From assembly GCF_003710935.1 (NCBI RefSeq), contig NZ_RHHS01000012.1:62001-126000 (forward strand): 64,000 nt of DNA, written 5' to 3'. The notes beneath the pieces are model-generated. The model was not told where the DNA came from. It was given only the letters and a program-made list of their open reading frames with translations, and did no database searches. Origin of the DNA: Brevibacillus gelatini. Its GTDB lineage: Bacteria > Bacillota > Bacilli > Brevibacillales > Brevibacillaceae. Positions 1-10,431 of the stretch are shown piece after piece (the stretch's first letter is position 1; each line of letters begins with the position of its first letter). A program made the translations under genes and the position numbers.

Positions 1-435
1 TTCGGTTTTACATACATGGCCGCTGCCCGCAATCTGCCCGATGGACTGATGCTCACCGTGCTGGTGATCGCGGCGATCTGGTCGACGGATTCGGGAGCCT
101 ATTTTGTCGGGAAAGCAATCGGCAAGCGCAAGCTGTGGCCGGAAATCAGTCCCAATAAAACGGTCGAAGGGGCGCTGGGCGGCTTGGCATCGGCCATCCT
201 GGTCGTCGTCGTCATCAATGCAAGCTTCGGCAGCCTGTCCTTTGACAAGGTGCTCGAAATCGCGCTGGTAGCCGGTGTTGTCGGGCAGCTGGGCGACCTG
301 GTAGAGTCGGCGTTCAAGCGCCATTTTCACGTGAAAGATTCAGGACAGCTCATCCCCGGACACGGCGGTGTGCTGGATCGATTTGACAGTTTTTTGCTTG
401 TCTTTCCGGTTTTGCATCTGCTAGGTATCGTCTGA
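1..435 (+). CDS. cdsA: Phosphatidate cytidylyltransferase, C-terminal part (cut by window edge)
   Basis: The last 144 residues of CdsA, which makes CDP-diacylglycerol from phosphatidate and CTP in the membrane; the reading frame is open from base 1, so the start lies outside. The CDP-phosphatidate transferase signature is complete near the end: SAFKRHFHVKDSG, then PGHGGVLDR. Hydrophobic stretches flank an SDSGAYFVGK segment. It sits just before dxr, as in B. subtilis. PgsA, encoded further along, uses its product. The family call is firm; only the N-terminus is unseen. Confidence 0.95.
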   Translation, partial: FGFTYMAAARNLPDGLMLTVLVIAAIWSTDSGAYFVGKAIGKRKLWPEISPNKTVEGALGGLASAILVVVVINASFGSLSFDKVLEIALVAGVVGQLGDLVESAFKRHFHVKDSGQLIPGHGGVLDRFDSFLLVFPVLHLLGIV

Positions 436-474
436 AGAGCGGTGCATATAGAAGAGATATAGAGGGTGAAATCA

Positions 475-1623
475 GTGAAAAAAATAGCGCTCTTGGGTTC
501 AACCGGCTCGATTGGAACAAGCACGCTGGAAGTGGTGGAACAGCATCCCGAAGAGTTTTCTGTCGTCGCCATGGCAGCAGGGACGAATGTGGAGCTGCTC
601 GCCCGGCAGGTGGAAAAGTTTCGGCCAGAACTTGTCTCCGTGGGGAACGAGCAGGCGGCTGTCCAGCTTCGCGAGCGACTGGGCAGCGGATACAAACCCG
701 AGATTGTCTGCGGTTCAGAAGGGCTTGAACTGGTTGCCCGCCATGAATCGGCCAGCATGGTCATGACCGCAGTCGTTGGCAGTGTAGGGGTCGGCCCTAC
801 ACTTGCGGCGATTGAGGAAGGAAAAACGATTGGGCTTGCGAACAAGGAAACGCTGGTGAGCGCAGGGCCCGTCGTCATGAAGCGGGCGAAGGAAAAGGGC
901 GTGGCCATCATCCCGGTCGACAGCGAGCATTCCGCTGTTTTTCAATGTATGCAGGGAGAGCGGGCAGAAGATGTGGCGCGGATCATATTGACGGCATCAG
1001 GCGGTTCTTTTCGCCATCTGAGCCGCGAGGAACTGCAGCAGGTGACGGTAGAAGAGGCGCTGGCGCACCCGAACTGGAGCATGGGCGCGAAAATTACCAT
1101 TGATTCGGCTACGATGATGAACAAAGGCTTCGAGGTAATCGAAGCCCACTGGCTGTTCGATTTGCCGTACGAACAAATTGACTGCGTGCTGCATTATGAA
1201 AGTATCATCCACTCTATGGTAGAATACAAAGACCGGGCTGTCATGGCGCAGTTGGGTACTCCGGACATGAAAGTGCCGATCCAGTACGCCATGAGCTATC
1301 CTTGCAGAAAAAATTTGACTACGGAACCTCTTGATCTGGCCAAAATTGGCTCGCTTCATTTTGCTGCCATGGATTTTGAACGCTATCCTCTGCTACAATT
1401 GGCTTATGAGTGCGGGAAAGCGGGGGGCACGCATACCGCTGTCCTGAATGCAGCCAATGAAGTCGCTGTCGATCTTTTCCTGAAGGGGGCCATTTCCTTC
1501 CTCGACATCGAAAAGGTCGTCAGACGAACATGTGAGGCGCATGAAGGCGTACATAATCCCGAACTGGAAGAGATTTTTGCGGCTGATCGGTGGGCGCGCA
1601 CGCATGCGCTTGCGTCCGTTTAA
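475..1623 (+). CDS. dxr: 1-deoxy-D-xylulose 5-phosphate reductoisomerase
   Basis: Dxr converts DXP to 2-C-methyl-D-erythritol 4-phosphate with NADPH, the first committed step of the MEP isoprenoid pathway in the cytosol. Visible motifs are the N-terminal nucleotide-binding loop [19 protein letters not shown], the metal and substrate residues in [13 protein letters not shown], and the [16 protein letters not shown] segment. I chose GTG 475 (382 residues) because GAGGGTG at 463-469 is a good ribosome site for it and the protein then begins [11 protein letters not shown] as in relatives. GTG 466 in the same frame would overlap that site. A second MEP gene, ispG, lies two genes downstream. Confidence 0.96.
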   Translation: MKKIALLGSTGSIGTSTLEVVEQHPEEFSVVAMAAGTNVELLARQVEKFRPELVSVGNEQAAVQLRERLGSGYKPEIVCGSEGLELVARHESASMVMTAVVGSVGVGPTLAAIEEGKTIGLANKETLVSAGPVVMKRAKEKGVAIIPVDSEHSAVFQCMQGERAEDVARIILTASGGSFRHLSREELQQVTVEEALAHPNWSMGAKITIDSATMMNKGFEVIEAHWLFDLPYEQIDCVLHYESIIHSMVEYKDRAVMAQLGTPDMKVPIQYAMSYPCRKNLTTEPLDLAKIGSLHFAAMDFERYPLLQLAYECGKAGGTHTAVLNAANEVAVDLFLKGAISFLDIEKVVRRTCEAHEGVHNPELEEIFAADRWARTHALASV

Positions 1624-1665
1624 GAAAACTGGATGTAGACACTCCAATGAAAGGTGGCTGTTCAC

Positions 1666-2937
1666 TTGCCTTTTCCCAACATGGATTCCGTTGAATCAAT
1701 TCTCGCGATCGTCGTCGTTTTTGGTGCGCTCGTTTTCGTGCATGAGCTGGGACACTTTTTATTGGCCAAAAGAGCAGGGATACTTTGCCGCGAATTTGCG
1801 CTGGGAATGGGGCCCAAGATTTTTCGCGTGAAGCGGGGAGAGACGGAATACACCCTTCGCCTCCTGCCTATCGGGGGGATGGTCCGCATGGCAGGCGAAG
1901 ACCCTGAGATGGAAATGTTGAAACCGCACATGGAAGTAAGCCTGGAGCGGGACGCATTAGGTAAGGTAACGCATTTTTTGCTGGATGGACCAGGGAACGC
2001 TTCGGCTCGGGCGATTACCGGTACGGTTGTTCGCTTTGACCTGGAAAAAGATTTGTATATCGTGCTGGATGTAGGCGGGGAAGAGCGGCAGTTTTCCGTG
2101 CATCCCCAGGCGCAGCTGGTTAAAGATGGACAAGAGGTGCAAATCGCGCCTTTGAACCGACAGTTTAAAGGCAAGACGATTTCGCAGCGCTTCTGGGCCA
2201 TTTTTGCCGGGCCTTTTGCCAACTTTCTGCTGGCGTTTGTGCTGTTTATCGCGATCGGGCTATTGTACGGGGTGCCAAAAGACATTCCGTATCTGGGCGA
2301 GGTCAGAGCAAACGGTCCGGCAGCTCAGGCGGGCTTGATGCAAGGAGACAAGATTATCTCCATTCAGGGGCAGCCTGTGTCCTCCTGGAAAGAAATCGTC
2401 CAGATCATCAGCCAGTCGCCAGGCAAGGAAATGCAGTTTGAATACGAGCGAAACGGACAACGCAACACCGTTTTGGTCAAAGTAGGAAAAGACGAGAACA
2501 ATGTCGGCAAAATCATGGTGACGAATCCGCTGACGTACGCACCGGGAGAAGTGCTGAAGTACGGTGCGACATCCACCTATGAATTTACGGCGATGATATT
2601 GAAGAGCTTGGGAATGCTCTTTACCGGCTCGGTAGGGCTTAACGACCTGAGCGGTCCGGTAGGGATCTTCAAGATGACCGGGGAGTTCGCCCAGCAGGGC
2701 ATGGCGATTTTGATGAAATGGGCAGCCGTTCTTTCCATCAACCTGGGGCTCATCAATCTGTTGCCGCTTCCGGCCCTCGACGGCGGGCGCCTGGCGTTTA
2801 TTGCAGTCGAAGCGCTGCGCGGACGTCCGGTTGATCCGCACAAAGAAGGCATGGTGCACTTTCTCGGCTTCGCCTTTTTGATGCTGCTGATTTTGGTCGT
2901 AACCTGGAACGATCTGCAACGGTTGTTCTTCCAATAA
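1666..2937 (+). CDS. rseP: Site-2 type intramembrane zinc metalloprotease RseP/RasP
   Basis: A membrane protease that cuts substrates inside the bilayer, such as anti-sigma factors and leftover signal peptides (family knowledge). The N-terminal helix carries the zinc motif HELGH. A PDZ domain lies in the middle (GEVRANGPAAQAGL). A C-terminal helix holds the third zinc ligand in NLLPLPALDGGR. Start choice: TTG 1666 (423 residues) is 8 bases after AAAGGTGG at 1650-1657. GTG 1654 lies inside that site, and ATG 1681 is also possible. Sitting between dxr and proS matches B. subtilis rasP, except that ispG is inserted here. Confidence 0.94.
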   Translation: MPFPNMDSVESILAIVVVFGALVFVHELGHFLLAKRAGILCREFALGMGPKIFRVKRGETEYTLRLLPIGGMVRMAGEDPEMEMLKPHMEVSLERDALGKVTHFLLDGPGNASARAITGTVVRFDLEKDLYIVLDVGGEERQFSVHPQAQLVKDGQEVQIAPLNRQFKGKTISQRFWAIFAGPFANFLLAFVLFIAIGLLYGVPKDIPYLGEVRANGPAAQAGLMQGDKIISIQGQPVSSWKEIVQIISQSPGKEMQFEYERNGQRNTVLVKVGKDENNVGKIMVTNPLTYAPGEVLKYGATSTYEFTAMILKSLGMLFTGSVGLNDLSGPVGIFKMTGEFAQQGMAILMKWAAVLSINLGLINLLPLPALDGGRLAFIAVEALRGRPVDPHKEGMVHFLGFAFLMLLILVVTWNDLQRLFFQ

Positions 2938-2987
2938 CGTACTACCATGTGGAGTAGAAAAGAGACAAAATTAAAGGATGGTGCAAA

Positions 2988-4070
2988 ATGTACAAGCGCG
3001 AGGAGACGAAACCGGTTTTTGTGGGAGACGTGCAAATCGGTGGCCAAAAAAGCGTAGTAATCCAATCAATGACGACAGCAGACACGCGTGATGTAGAGAA
3101 GACACTGGCCCAGATTCAACAGCTTCATGACGCCGGTTGCCAAATTGTCCGCCTGGCCGTCATCAATGAGGATGCAGCCCGCGCCATCAAAAAGATCAAG
3201 GAGCGTTCCCCGCTGCCGCTTGTTGCGGACATCCATTTTGACCACAAGCTGGCACTGATTGCGCTGGAGAGCGGCATTGACAAAATTCGGATCAATCCCG
3301 GAAACATCGGTTCCAGGGAAAAAACAAAGCGCGTCGTCGAAGCTTGCCGCGAGCGCAATGTGCCGATCCGCATCGGGGTAAACTCCGGTTCCGTTGAAAG
3401 AAGGCTGCTGGAAAAGTACGGCTACCCTTCACCGGAAGCGATTGTCGAGAGCGCAATGGACCACGTGGAAATTTTGGAGGACTTGAATTACGATAATATC
3501 GTCATCTCTCTGAAATCTTCCGACGTGCCGACGATGATCCAGACCTATTCGCTGATGGCGCAAAAGCGCAACTATCCGCTGCACGTAGGCGTGACAGAGG
3601 CGGGGACCCAGTTTTCCGGGGCGATCAAGTCTTCCGTCGGAATCGGGACAGTGCTGTCGATGGGCATTGGTGACACGATCCGCGTATCGCTGACGGCAGA
3701 TCCGGTGGAAGAAATCAAGGTGGCGAAGCAAATTCTCCGCAGCCTCGATATTGTCAACAACGATCCTGTCGTGATTGCGTGCCCGTCGTGCGGGCGTTGT
3801 GCGATTGACTTGATTGGACTGGCGACAAAAGTAGAGGATGCGATCTCCACTTTGAAAGTTCCGCTGAAAGTAGCCGTCATGGGCTGCGCGGTAAACGGGC
3901 CGGGTGAAGCGCGCGAAGCGGATGTCGGCGTTGCGGGCGGTAACGGCGAAGGACTGATTTTCCGCAATGGTGTCATTGTTCGGAAAGTGAAAGAAGATGA
4001 ACTGTTCGAAGAATTGATGAAAGAAATTAACGAAATGGTCAACGAGAAAAACCCTACCAAGGTAGGCTGA
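2988..4070 (+). CDS. ispG: 4-hydroxy-3-methylbut-2-enyl diphosphate synthase IspG (GcpE)
   Basis: IspG reduces MEcPP to HMBPP using a [4Fe-4S] cluster, the next-to-last MEP pathway step. The 360-residue protein has the N-terminal TIM-barrel segment (GGQKSVVIQSMTT) and the C-terminal cluster ligands in CPSCGRC (around residue 265) and GCAVNGPGEA (around residue 300), where the Glu is also a ligand. The short, insert-free form is typical of bacteria. In B. subtilis ispG lies elsewhere; here it sits between rseP and proS, so two MEP genes share one transcription unit with cdsA. A GGATGG ribosome site precedes ATG 2988. Confidence 0.96.
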   Translation: MYKREETKPVFVGDVQIGGQKSVVIQSMTTADTRDVEKTLAQIQQLHDAGCQIVRLAVINEDAARAIKKIKERSPLPLVADIHFDHKLALIALESGIDKIRINPGNIGSREKTKRVVEACRERNVPIRIGVNSGSVERRLLEKYGYPSPEAIVESAMDHVEILEDLNYDNIVISLKSSDVPTMIQTYSLMAQKRNYPLHVGVTEAGTQFSGAIKSSVGIGTVLSMGIGDTIRVSLTADPVEEIKVAKQILRSLDIVNNDPVVIACPSCGRCAIDLIGLATKVEDAISTLKVPLKVAVMGCAVNGPGEAREADVGVAGGNGEGLIFRNGVIVRKVKEDELFEELMKEINEMVNEKNPTKVG

Positions 4071-4110
4071 TCGTCGTTGATTGCTGACGAGGCATAAGGA
4101 GGACACGCAC

Positions 4111-5862
4111 GTGTTGAAGCAAAGTCAAATGTTGATTCCTACCTTGCGGGAAGTGCCTGCGGATGCGGAGATTGCCAGCCATAAGCTGCTGCTCCGCGCC
4201 GGCATGGCCCGCCAACTGGCTTCCGGAATTTATACGTACCTGCCATTGGCGCTTCGTACCCTGCACAAAATCCAGGCCATTGTGCGTGAAGAGATGAACA
4301 AGGCAGGAGCTCAGGAGCTGTTGATGCCAGCCATGCAGCCTGCCGAGCTGTGGCATCAGACGGGCCGCTGGGATGTGTACGGTCCTGAGCTTGTGCGTCT
4401 GCGCGACCGTCACGACCGCTCCTTTGCGCTCGGCCCCACTCACGAGGAAGTCATTACCAGCCTGGTTCGGGACGAGATCAACTCGTACAAAAAGCTCCCG
4501 ATCAACCTGTATCAAATCCAGACGAAGTTTCGCGATGAAGTGCGTCCGCGCTTCGGCCTGATCCGTTGCCGCGAGTTTATCATGAAGGACGCGTATTCGT
4601 TTGATACGACCCAGGAAGGACTGGATCGCAACTTCCAGGCGATGTACGACGCCTACACGAACATTTTCACCCGTGTCGGCCTGAATTTCCGCGCGGTTGA
4701 AGCCGACGCAGGCGCGATTGGCGGAAAAGGCACGTACGAGTTCATGGCGTTGTGTGAGATCGGCGAGGACACGATTGCGTACTCCGAGGAAGGCGACTAT
4801 GCAGCCAACCTGGAAAAAGCGGAAGTCGTGTACAAGCCATCGGAGAAGCCCGCTGTAGAAGCGCCAGCCCGTGAAAAAGTACATACGCCGGGGATTAAAA
4901 CAATCGATCAGCTCGTCGAGTTTTTGAACGTCGAAGCGAAGCAAATCATCAAGAGCCTCATTTACCGCGTCGACGACAAGCTGGTGATGGTGCTTGTGCG
5001 CGGAGACCACGAGCTGAATGAAGTGAAGCTGAAAAACTTGTACGATGCGACAACAGTTGGTCTGGCATCCGAAGCGGAGATCGTTTCCGTGACAGGAGCG
5101 CCTGCCGGATTTGTCGGGCCTGTCGGCATTGATGGCGAAAAAGTGGAAATCATCGCGGACAACTACGTGCAGGATGTATATGACGGCATCGTGGGCGCAA
5201 ATGAGACCGACTACCATCTGGCTCACGTTGTGCCAGGGCGTGATTTTGCCGTTTCCCGTTTTGCTGACCTGCGCAACATTACCGAAGGCGACCAATGCCC
5301 GCGTACAGGCGGGGCAATCAAGTTTGCACGCGGGGTCGAAGTTGGCCATGTGTTCAAGCTTGGTACGAAATACTCGCAAGCGATGGGAGCAACCTATCTG
5401 GATGAGAACGGCCGCAGCCAGCCGATGATTATGGGGTGCTACGGAATCGGCGTATCCCGGACGATTGCCGCTGTCATTGAGCAAAACAACGACGAGAATG
5501 GGATCATTTGGCCTGTCGCTGTCGCTCCTTTCCATGTACATGTAATCCCGGTCAATGTTAAAGTAGAGGAGCAGCGCCAAATCAGCGAACAAATTTCCGA
5601 GGCTTTGCAAAAAGCAGGCGTGGAAGTTTTGTTCGATGATCGCCCTGAGCGGGCCGGCGTGAAGTTCAAGGATGCTGACCTGATCGGTTTGCCGCTGCGT
5701 ATTACCGTATCGGACAAAGCAGCGCAAGAGGGCACCGTCGAAGTTCGCGTTCGCAAAACCGGGGAAACGGTGAACGTGAAGGTGGCCGACCTCGTATCCG
5801 AAGTGAAAACGATGCTTGCTCGTGTAGACCATACCGGGGCAGCCCTGTTCGGCAACGAGTAA
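4111..5862 (+). CDS. proS: Prolyl-tRNA synthetase, bacterial type with editing insert
   Basis: Charges tRNA-Pro with proline. The class II core contains [15 protein letters not shown] (motif 2) near residue 145. An INS-type editing domain follows (about residues 225-390), then motif 3 in [10 protein letters not shown], and a C-terminal anticodon-binding domain starting around VAPFHVHV. I place the start at GTG 4111 (583 residues), 8 bases after AAGGAGG at 4096-4102, which gives [17 protein letters not shown] 4114 is nearly equivalent. TTG 4081 lies upstream of the ribosome site and is rejected. A terminator follows at 5899-5945. Confidence 0.96.
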   Translation: MLKQSQMLIPTLREVPADAEIASHKLLLRAGMARQLASGIYTYLPLALRTLHKIQAIVREEMNKAGAQELLMPAMQPAELWHQTGRWDVYGPELVRLRDRHDRSFALGPTHEEVITSLVRDEINSYKKLPINLYQIQTKFRDEVRPRFGLIRCREFIMKDAYSFDTTQEGLDRNFQAMYDAYTNIFTRVGLNFRAVEADAGAIGGKGTYEFMALCEIGEDTIAYSEEGDYAANLEKAEVVYKPSEKPAVEAPAREKVHTPGIKTIDQLVEFLNVEAKQIIKSLIYRVDDKLVMVLVRGDHELNEVKLKNLYDATTVGLASEAEIVSVTGAPAGFVGPVGIDGEKVEIIADNYVQDVYDGIVGANETDYHLAHVVPGRDFAVSRFADLRNITEGDQCPRTGGAIKFARGVEVGHVFKLGTKYSQAMGATYLDENGRSQPMIMGCYGIGVSRTIAAVIEQNNDENGIIWPVAVAPFHVHVIPVNVKVEEQRQISEQISEALQKAGVEVLFDDRPERAGVKFKDADLIGLPLRITVSDKAAQEGTVEVRVRKTGETVNVKVADLVSEVKTMLARVDHTGAALFGNE

Positions 5863-5898
5863 CGTGCAGGATTGAAGAAAGATTTTGTCGAATTTTAC

Positions 5899-5945
5899 GG
5901 GGTACTCCCCTGGACACAACGGGAGTACCTCTTTTGCTTGTTTTT
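5899..5945 (+). terminator. Intrinsic terminator after proS
   Basis: GGTACTCCC (5901-5909) pairs exactly with GGGAGTACC (5921-5929) and can be extended by two pairs; T-rich TCTTTTGCTTGTTTTT follows. It lies in the proS-polC gap and just upstream of the polC ribosome site. Confidence 0.8.
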
Positions 5946-5961
5946 GGGAGGGTGGAATACC

Positions 5962-8900
5962 GTGGACCGTTTACAAGAGCAAAAACAGCGCTTCTCTCTG
6001 CTGCTCAAGCAAATGGAAGTTCCTGACGAATGGGTCAACCGCTATTTTCTGGACGGACAGATCGACAAGCTTGAGCTTTACAAGCAAAACAAGGAATGGG
6101 TCTTTCATTTTACCTTGCCAAGGCTGTTGCCCGCAGACGCATATGCTGCGTTTACGAGACGCCTGTCGCAAACCTTTTCCCACCTGGCAAAAGTCGACGC
6201 CAGATTCCGCTACAAAGAAAAGCCTGAGCTTGGCTTCGTGGTGGAAGAGTATTGGGACTTGCTGGTCGCAAGTCTGGAGCCGAAGCTCAATTCGCTTGCT
6301 GTCACGCTGCGTTCTGCCAGAAAGCAGGTCGAGCAGCAGGAAGTGAAGGTGTACTTGCCAACGGAAATGACGGTAGAAGTCGCCAAACGCAAGCGCGCTG
6401 ACAATGAGTTGCTGGCCGCTTTTCAAAAGGCGACGGATTGCTCCATGCGCTTTTCCTTCCATGGCGAAGAGAGCGATGAAGCGTACCAAGCCTTTGTCGA
6501 GCAGCGCAACGAGGAGGAGCGGGCGCTCGTGGAAGTCGTGATGACAGCCGCTGCCCAGGAAAGCAAGAGTTCCGAAAAGACAGAAGCGATTACCACCTTG
6601 ATGATGGGCTACGAAATCAAGGACGACCCGATCCCGATTCGCGAAATTCAGGAGGAAGAGCGTCGCGTCGTCATCCAGGGCACTGTCTTCAACGTCGAGG
6701 TAAAAGAGCTGCGCAGTGGACGTCATCTGTTGACTTTCAACGTGTCGGACTACACAGACTCCCTGACGGTAAAGATGTTTTCCCGGGACAAAGAGGACGT
6801 CAAGATGCTGGAGGCGCTCAAGGACGGCATGTGGGTCAAGGTGCGCGGAAGTGTACAGCATGACACCTTTATGCGTGAGCTGGTGATGAACGCCAACGAC
6901 CTGAACCAGATCGAGCAGGTCATCCGCCGGGATCAGGCAGACGAAAAACGCGTCGAACTGCATTGCCATACCCCGATGAGCGCACTGGATGCGGTGGCTT
7001 CGGTCAAGTCGCTGATTTCCACGGCGGCCAAATGGGGGCACAAGGCGATTGCCGTCACCGATCACGGGGTGGTGCAGGCGTTTCCGGAAGCGTACTCGGT
7101 TGCGAAGAAACATAACATAAAGTGCATCCTTGGCATGGAGGCGTATGTGGTCGAGGATGGAATCGACATCGTCTACAACCTGAACGCCGATAACAACCAG
7201 CCGATTGACGAGACGACCGAATACGTTGTCTTCGATACGGAGACGACAGGTCTGAACGCCGCCGAGCATACCATTATCGAGATTGCGGCGGTAAAAATGA
7301 AAGGGACGGAAATCGTCGATCAATGGACCGAACTGATTGATCCGCAACTGGAGATCGGTCCGAAGACAACGGAAATTACCGGGATTACGAACGACATGCT
7401 CCGCGGCAAGGATACGATTGACATCGTGCTGCGCAAGTTCAAGGAGTTTACCGGAAATGCGGTGCTTGTGGCGCACAATGCGGAGTTTGACAAGGCGTTC
7501 ATCAACGCCTGTGCGAAGCGGATTGGCATGGAGCCCTGGAACAACCCGTTTCTCGACACGCTTCCCCTGGCGCGGATGTTGTATAAAGGGATGCGCAACT
7601 ACCGACTGGGTACGCTCGCCAAAAAGTTCAATGTCGAGCTGATTAACGCGCACCGGGCGCTGGACGATACAGTCGCTCTCGCGCATGTGTTCCAGCAAAT
7701 GCTCAAAGACGTCAAGGAAGCGCAAATCAAAACGCTTGCCGAGCTGAACGAGAAGAGCAACGAAGAAGCCGATTACAAGAGCGGCCGTCCTTTCCATGCG
7801 ACGATTCTCGTGCGCAACAAGGCGGGGCTGAAAAACTTGTACAAGCTCGTCAGCCGTTCGCATGTGGAGACGTTTTTCCGCTGGCCGCGCATTCAACGCA
7901 GCCAGTTGACCAAATTCCGCGAAGGCTTGCTGATTGGAACAGCGTGCAAGGAAGGCGAGCTGATGCAGTCGATTCTGCGCGGCAAGTCGCCGGAAGAGCT
8001 GAAGGAAGTCGCTTCTTTTTACGATTTTCTGGAAATTCAACCGCTCGACCATTACACACCGCTGCTGCGCAATGAAGAAATTCCTTCGCTGGAGACGATG
8101 AAGGGCTACCATCAGCTGATTGTGGAGATCGGAAAAGAATTGGGCAAGCCCGTCGTAGCGACAGGAGATGTGCATTTTCTCAATCCGCAGGATGAGATTT
8201 TTCGCGATGTCTTTTTGTTGTCAAAAGGCGACCCGACCGCCGGGAATCAGCCGCCCCTGTATTTCCGCACGACAGATGAAATGCTGGAGGCATTTTCCTA
8301 TCTGGGCGAAGAAGTGGCAAAAGAAATCGTCGTGACCAACACAAATGCGATTGCAGACATGATCGAAGACGTCAGCCCGATTCCTGACAAGCTGTACACC
8401 CCGGTCATCCCTGGCGCAGACGACGAACTGCGTGAAATGTGCTACAACAAGGCACGGATGCTTTACGGCGATCCGTTGCCAGAGCTGGTGGAAAAGCGTC
8501 TGGAAAAAGAGTTGAACAGTATTATCACGCACGGTTTCGGCGTGATTTACCTGATCTCGCAGCGGCTGGTAACGAAGTCGCTGCAGGATGGATACCTGGT
8601 CGGCTCGCGTGGTTCGGTCGGTTCTTCTTTTGTTGCGACGATGTCGGATATTACCGAGGTGAATCCGTTGCCGCCGCACTATCGCTGCCCGAATTGCAAG
8701 CACAGCGAGTTTATTACCGACGGCTCGATTGCCTCCGGCTTCGACTTGCCCGACAAGGATTGTCCACAGTGCGGCACCAAATACGCCAAGGACGGGCAAG
8801 ACATTCCGTTCGAGACGTTCCTTGGCTTTAAAGGGGACAAGGTTCCTGATATTGACCTGAACTTCTCTGGTGACTATCAGCCGCGAGCGCACAAGTATAC

Positions 8901-10266
8901 GCAAGAGCTTTTTGGCGAGGACTACGTGTACCGCGCGGGAACGATCGGCACGGTTGCGGAAAAGACAGCGTACGGCTACGTCAGAAAGTACGCCGACGAG
9001 CGCGGACTGACGCTGCGCAATGCGGAAATCGCGCGCATCGTCAACGGCTGCACAGGGGTAAAAAGGACGACCGGACAGCACCCTGGCGGGATTATTGTTG
9101 TACCGGACTACATGGAAATTGAAGACTTTTGCCCGATCCAGTATCCGGCAGATGACAGTGAATCCGAGTGGCGTACAACGCATTTCGACTTCCACTCGAT
9201 TCACGACAACCTGCTGAAACTCGATATTCTCGGACACGACGACCCGACCGTCATTCGCATGCTGCAGGACTTGACCGGGATGGACCCGAAAACGATTCCG
9301 CTCGATGACAAAAAGACGATGTCTATTTTCAGCTCGACGGAAGCGTTGGGCGTGACACCGGAGCAAATCCGGACGAACATGGGCACACTCGGCATTCCCG
9401 AGTTCGGGACCAAGTTCGTCCGGCAGATGCTCGAAGATACGAAGCCGACGACATTTGCCGAGCTGGTCCAGATTTCCGGTCTGTCCCACGGTACGGATGT
9501 ATGGTTGAACAACGCGCAGGACTTGATTCGCAACGGAATTTGCAAACTGCCTGATGTTATCGGTTGTCGTGACGACATCATGGTTTATTTGATCTACAAA
9601 GGGCTGGAGCCGTCCCGTGCCTTCAAAATCATGGAGTCGGTGCGAAAAGGGAAAGGCGTGCCGGAAGAAGACCAGGAAGAAATGCGCAAGAACAACGTGC
9701 CGGAATGGTACATCCAGTCTTGCCAGCGCATCAAATACATGTTCCCGAAGGCGCACGCTACGGCGTACGTCATGATGGCCGTGCGGATCGCCTATTTCAA
9801 GGTGCATCGTCCGCTGGAATTTTACGCGACGTACTTTACCGTGCGCGCCGACGACTTCGACATTCCGCTGATGGTCAAAGGCTCGGCGGCCATCCGGCAA
9901 AAAATCGAAGAGATCGAGGGCAAGGGTCACGACGCCCAGCCGAAGGAAAAAGCACTGCTCACCGTGCTGGAAATGGCCCTGGAGATGGTGGAGCGCGGTT
10001 TCCGTTTTGCCAACGTCGATCTGTATGAATCAGACGCCACCCGCTTCCTGATTAAAGGCGACTCGCTGATTGCCCCGTTCAACGCTTTGCCGGGGCTCGG
10101 AACGAACGCCGCGATCAGCATCGTGCAAGCGCGGGAGGAAGGCGAATTTTTGTCCAAGGAAGATCTCTTGGCCCGCTCGCGTATCTCCAAGACGATTCTG
10201 GAGTATTTGGAGGAGCAGGGCGCACTGAAAGGTCTGCCGGAATCAAACCAGTTGTCGCTGTTCTAG
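5962..10266 (+). CDS. polC: DNA polymerase III PolC-type alpha subunit
   Basis: The Gram-positive replicative polymerase with its own 3'-5' exonuclease. Order over 1434 residues: N-terminal domain, OB fold (about 230-310), PHP domain split by an ExoI/DnaQ-type exonuclease (VVFDTETTGLN near residue 425, closing with HRALDDT), the polymerase core with the PDIDLNFSG catalytic motif, a four-cysteine zinc finger (CPNCKH ... CPQCGTKY), and helix-hairpin-helix segments to the end. GTG 5962 follows GGGAGGGTGG. The open frame extends back to 5872, but that would read through the proS terminator, and B. subtilis PolC has about the same length as the 5962 form. Confidence 0.97.
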   Translation: MDRLQEQKQRFSLLLKQMEVPDEWVNRYFLDGQIDKLELYKQNKEWVFHFTLPRLLPADAYAAFTRRLSQTFSHLAKVDARFRYKEKPELGFVVEEYWDLLVASLEPKLNSLAVTLRSARKQVEQQEVKVYLPTEMTVEVAKRKRADNELLAAFQKATDCSMRFSFHGEESDEAYQAFVEQRNEEERALVEVVMTAAAQESKSSEKTEAITTLMMGYEIKDDPIPIREIQEEERRVVIQGTVFNVEVKELRSGRHLLTFNVSDYTDSLTVKMFSRDKEDVKMLEALKDGMWVKVRGSVQHDTFMRELVMNANDLNQIEQVIRRDQADEKRVELHCHTPMSALDAVASVKSLISTAAKWGHKAIAVTDHGVVQAFPEAYSVAKKHNIKCILGMEAYVVEDGIDIVYNLNADNNQPIDETTEYVVFDTETTGLNAAEHTIIEIAAVKMKGTEIVDQWTELIDPQLEIGPKTTEITGITNDMLRGKDTIDIVLRKFKEFTGNAVLVAHNAEFDKAFINACAKRIGMEPWNNPFLDTLPLARMLYKGMRNYRLGTLAKKFNVELINAHRALDDTVALAHVFQQMLKDVKEAQIKTLAELNEKSNEEADYKSGRPFHATILVRNKAGLKNLYKLVSRSHVETFFRWPRIQRSQLTKFREGLLIGTACKEGELMQSILRGKSPEELKEVASFYDFLEIQPLDHYTPLLRNEEIPSLETMKGYHQLIVEIGKELGKPVVATGDVHFLNPQDEIFRDVFLLSKGDPTAGNQPPLYFRTTDEMLEAFSYLGEEVAKEIVVTNTNAIADMIEDVSPIPDKLYTPVIPGADDELREMCYNKARMLYGDPLPELVEKRLEKELNSIITHGFGVIYLISQRLVTKSLQDGYLVGSRGSVGSSFVATMSDITEVNPLPPHYRCPNCKHSEFITDGSIASGFDLPDKDCPQCGTKYAKDGQDIPFETFLGFKGDKVPDIDLNFSGDYQPRAHKYTQELFGEDYVYRAGTIGTVAEKTAYGYVRKYADERGLTLRNAEIARIVNGCTGVKRTTGQHPGGIIVVPDYMEIEDFCPIQYPADDSESEWRTTHFDFHSIHDNLLKLDILGHDDPTVIRMLQDLTGMDPKTIPLDDKKTMSIFSSTEALGVTPEQIRTNMGTLGIPEFGTKFVRQMLEDTKPTTFAELVQISGLSHGTDVWLNNAQDLIRNGICKLPDVIGCRDDIMVYLIYKGLEPSRAFKIMESVRKGKGVPEEDQEEMRKNNVPEWYIQSCQRIKYMFPKAHATAYVMMAVRIAYFKVHRPLEFYATYFTVRADDFDIPLMVKGSAAIRQKIEEIEGKGHDAQPKEKALLTVLEMALEMVERGFRFANVDLYESDATRFLIKGDSLIAPFNALPGLGTNAAISIVQAREEGEFLSKEDLLARSRISKTILEYLEEQGALKGLPESNQLSLF

Positions 10267-10297
10267 GCAAGCGAGAGCGGGCAGCCCTATCCAAAGG

Positions 10298-10326
10298 TTG
10301 TCAGCGGAGGGCTGTTATGCTATAAT
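10298..10326 (+). promoter_or_regulatory. Strong SigA promoter for the rimP-ribF operon
   Basis: TTGTCA (10298-10303), 17-base spacer, TATAAT (10321-10326) with an extended TGC just before it (10318-10320). Expected start is near 10333. It is the only promoter of this strength before the ten-gene translation operon. Confidence 0.85.
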
Positions 10327-10355
10327 TTTTTTGGAAATACTGGTTTTATACGCAC

Positions 10356-10395
10356 GTCAGATCGAGAGTGGGGAAACCCACTCTTTCTTTCTGAC
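10356..10395 (+). promoter_or_regulatory. Structured leader hairpin upstream of rimP
   Basis: AGAGTGGG (10365-10372) pairs perfectly with CCCACTCT (10377-10384) across a GAAA tetraloop. An outer stem GTCAG (10356-10360) pairs with CTGAC (10391-10395), leaving short internal loops. The inner stem is followed by TTCTTT. It lies about 25 bases after the predicted transcript start. It could be a partial terminator or protein-binding element controlling the nusA operon, for example by NusA itself (inference). Confidence 0.6.
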
Positions 10396-10431
10396 TGCAT
10401 TCCATGGTTCAAAGGTAAAGGAGGTACTTGC

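Noticed and set aside
5872-5961. TTG 5872 as the polC start
   Set aside because: The extra 30 codons run through the proS terminator stem; GTG 5962 has a strong ribosome site and gives the usual N-terminus.
10282-10318. Inverted repeat CAGCCCT/AGGGCTG after polC as a terminator
   Set aside because: The 7-pair stem overlaps the rimP -35 and lacks a T run directly after it.
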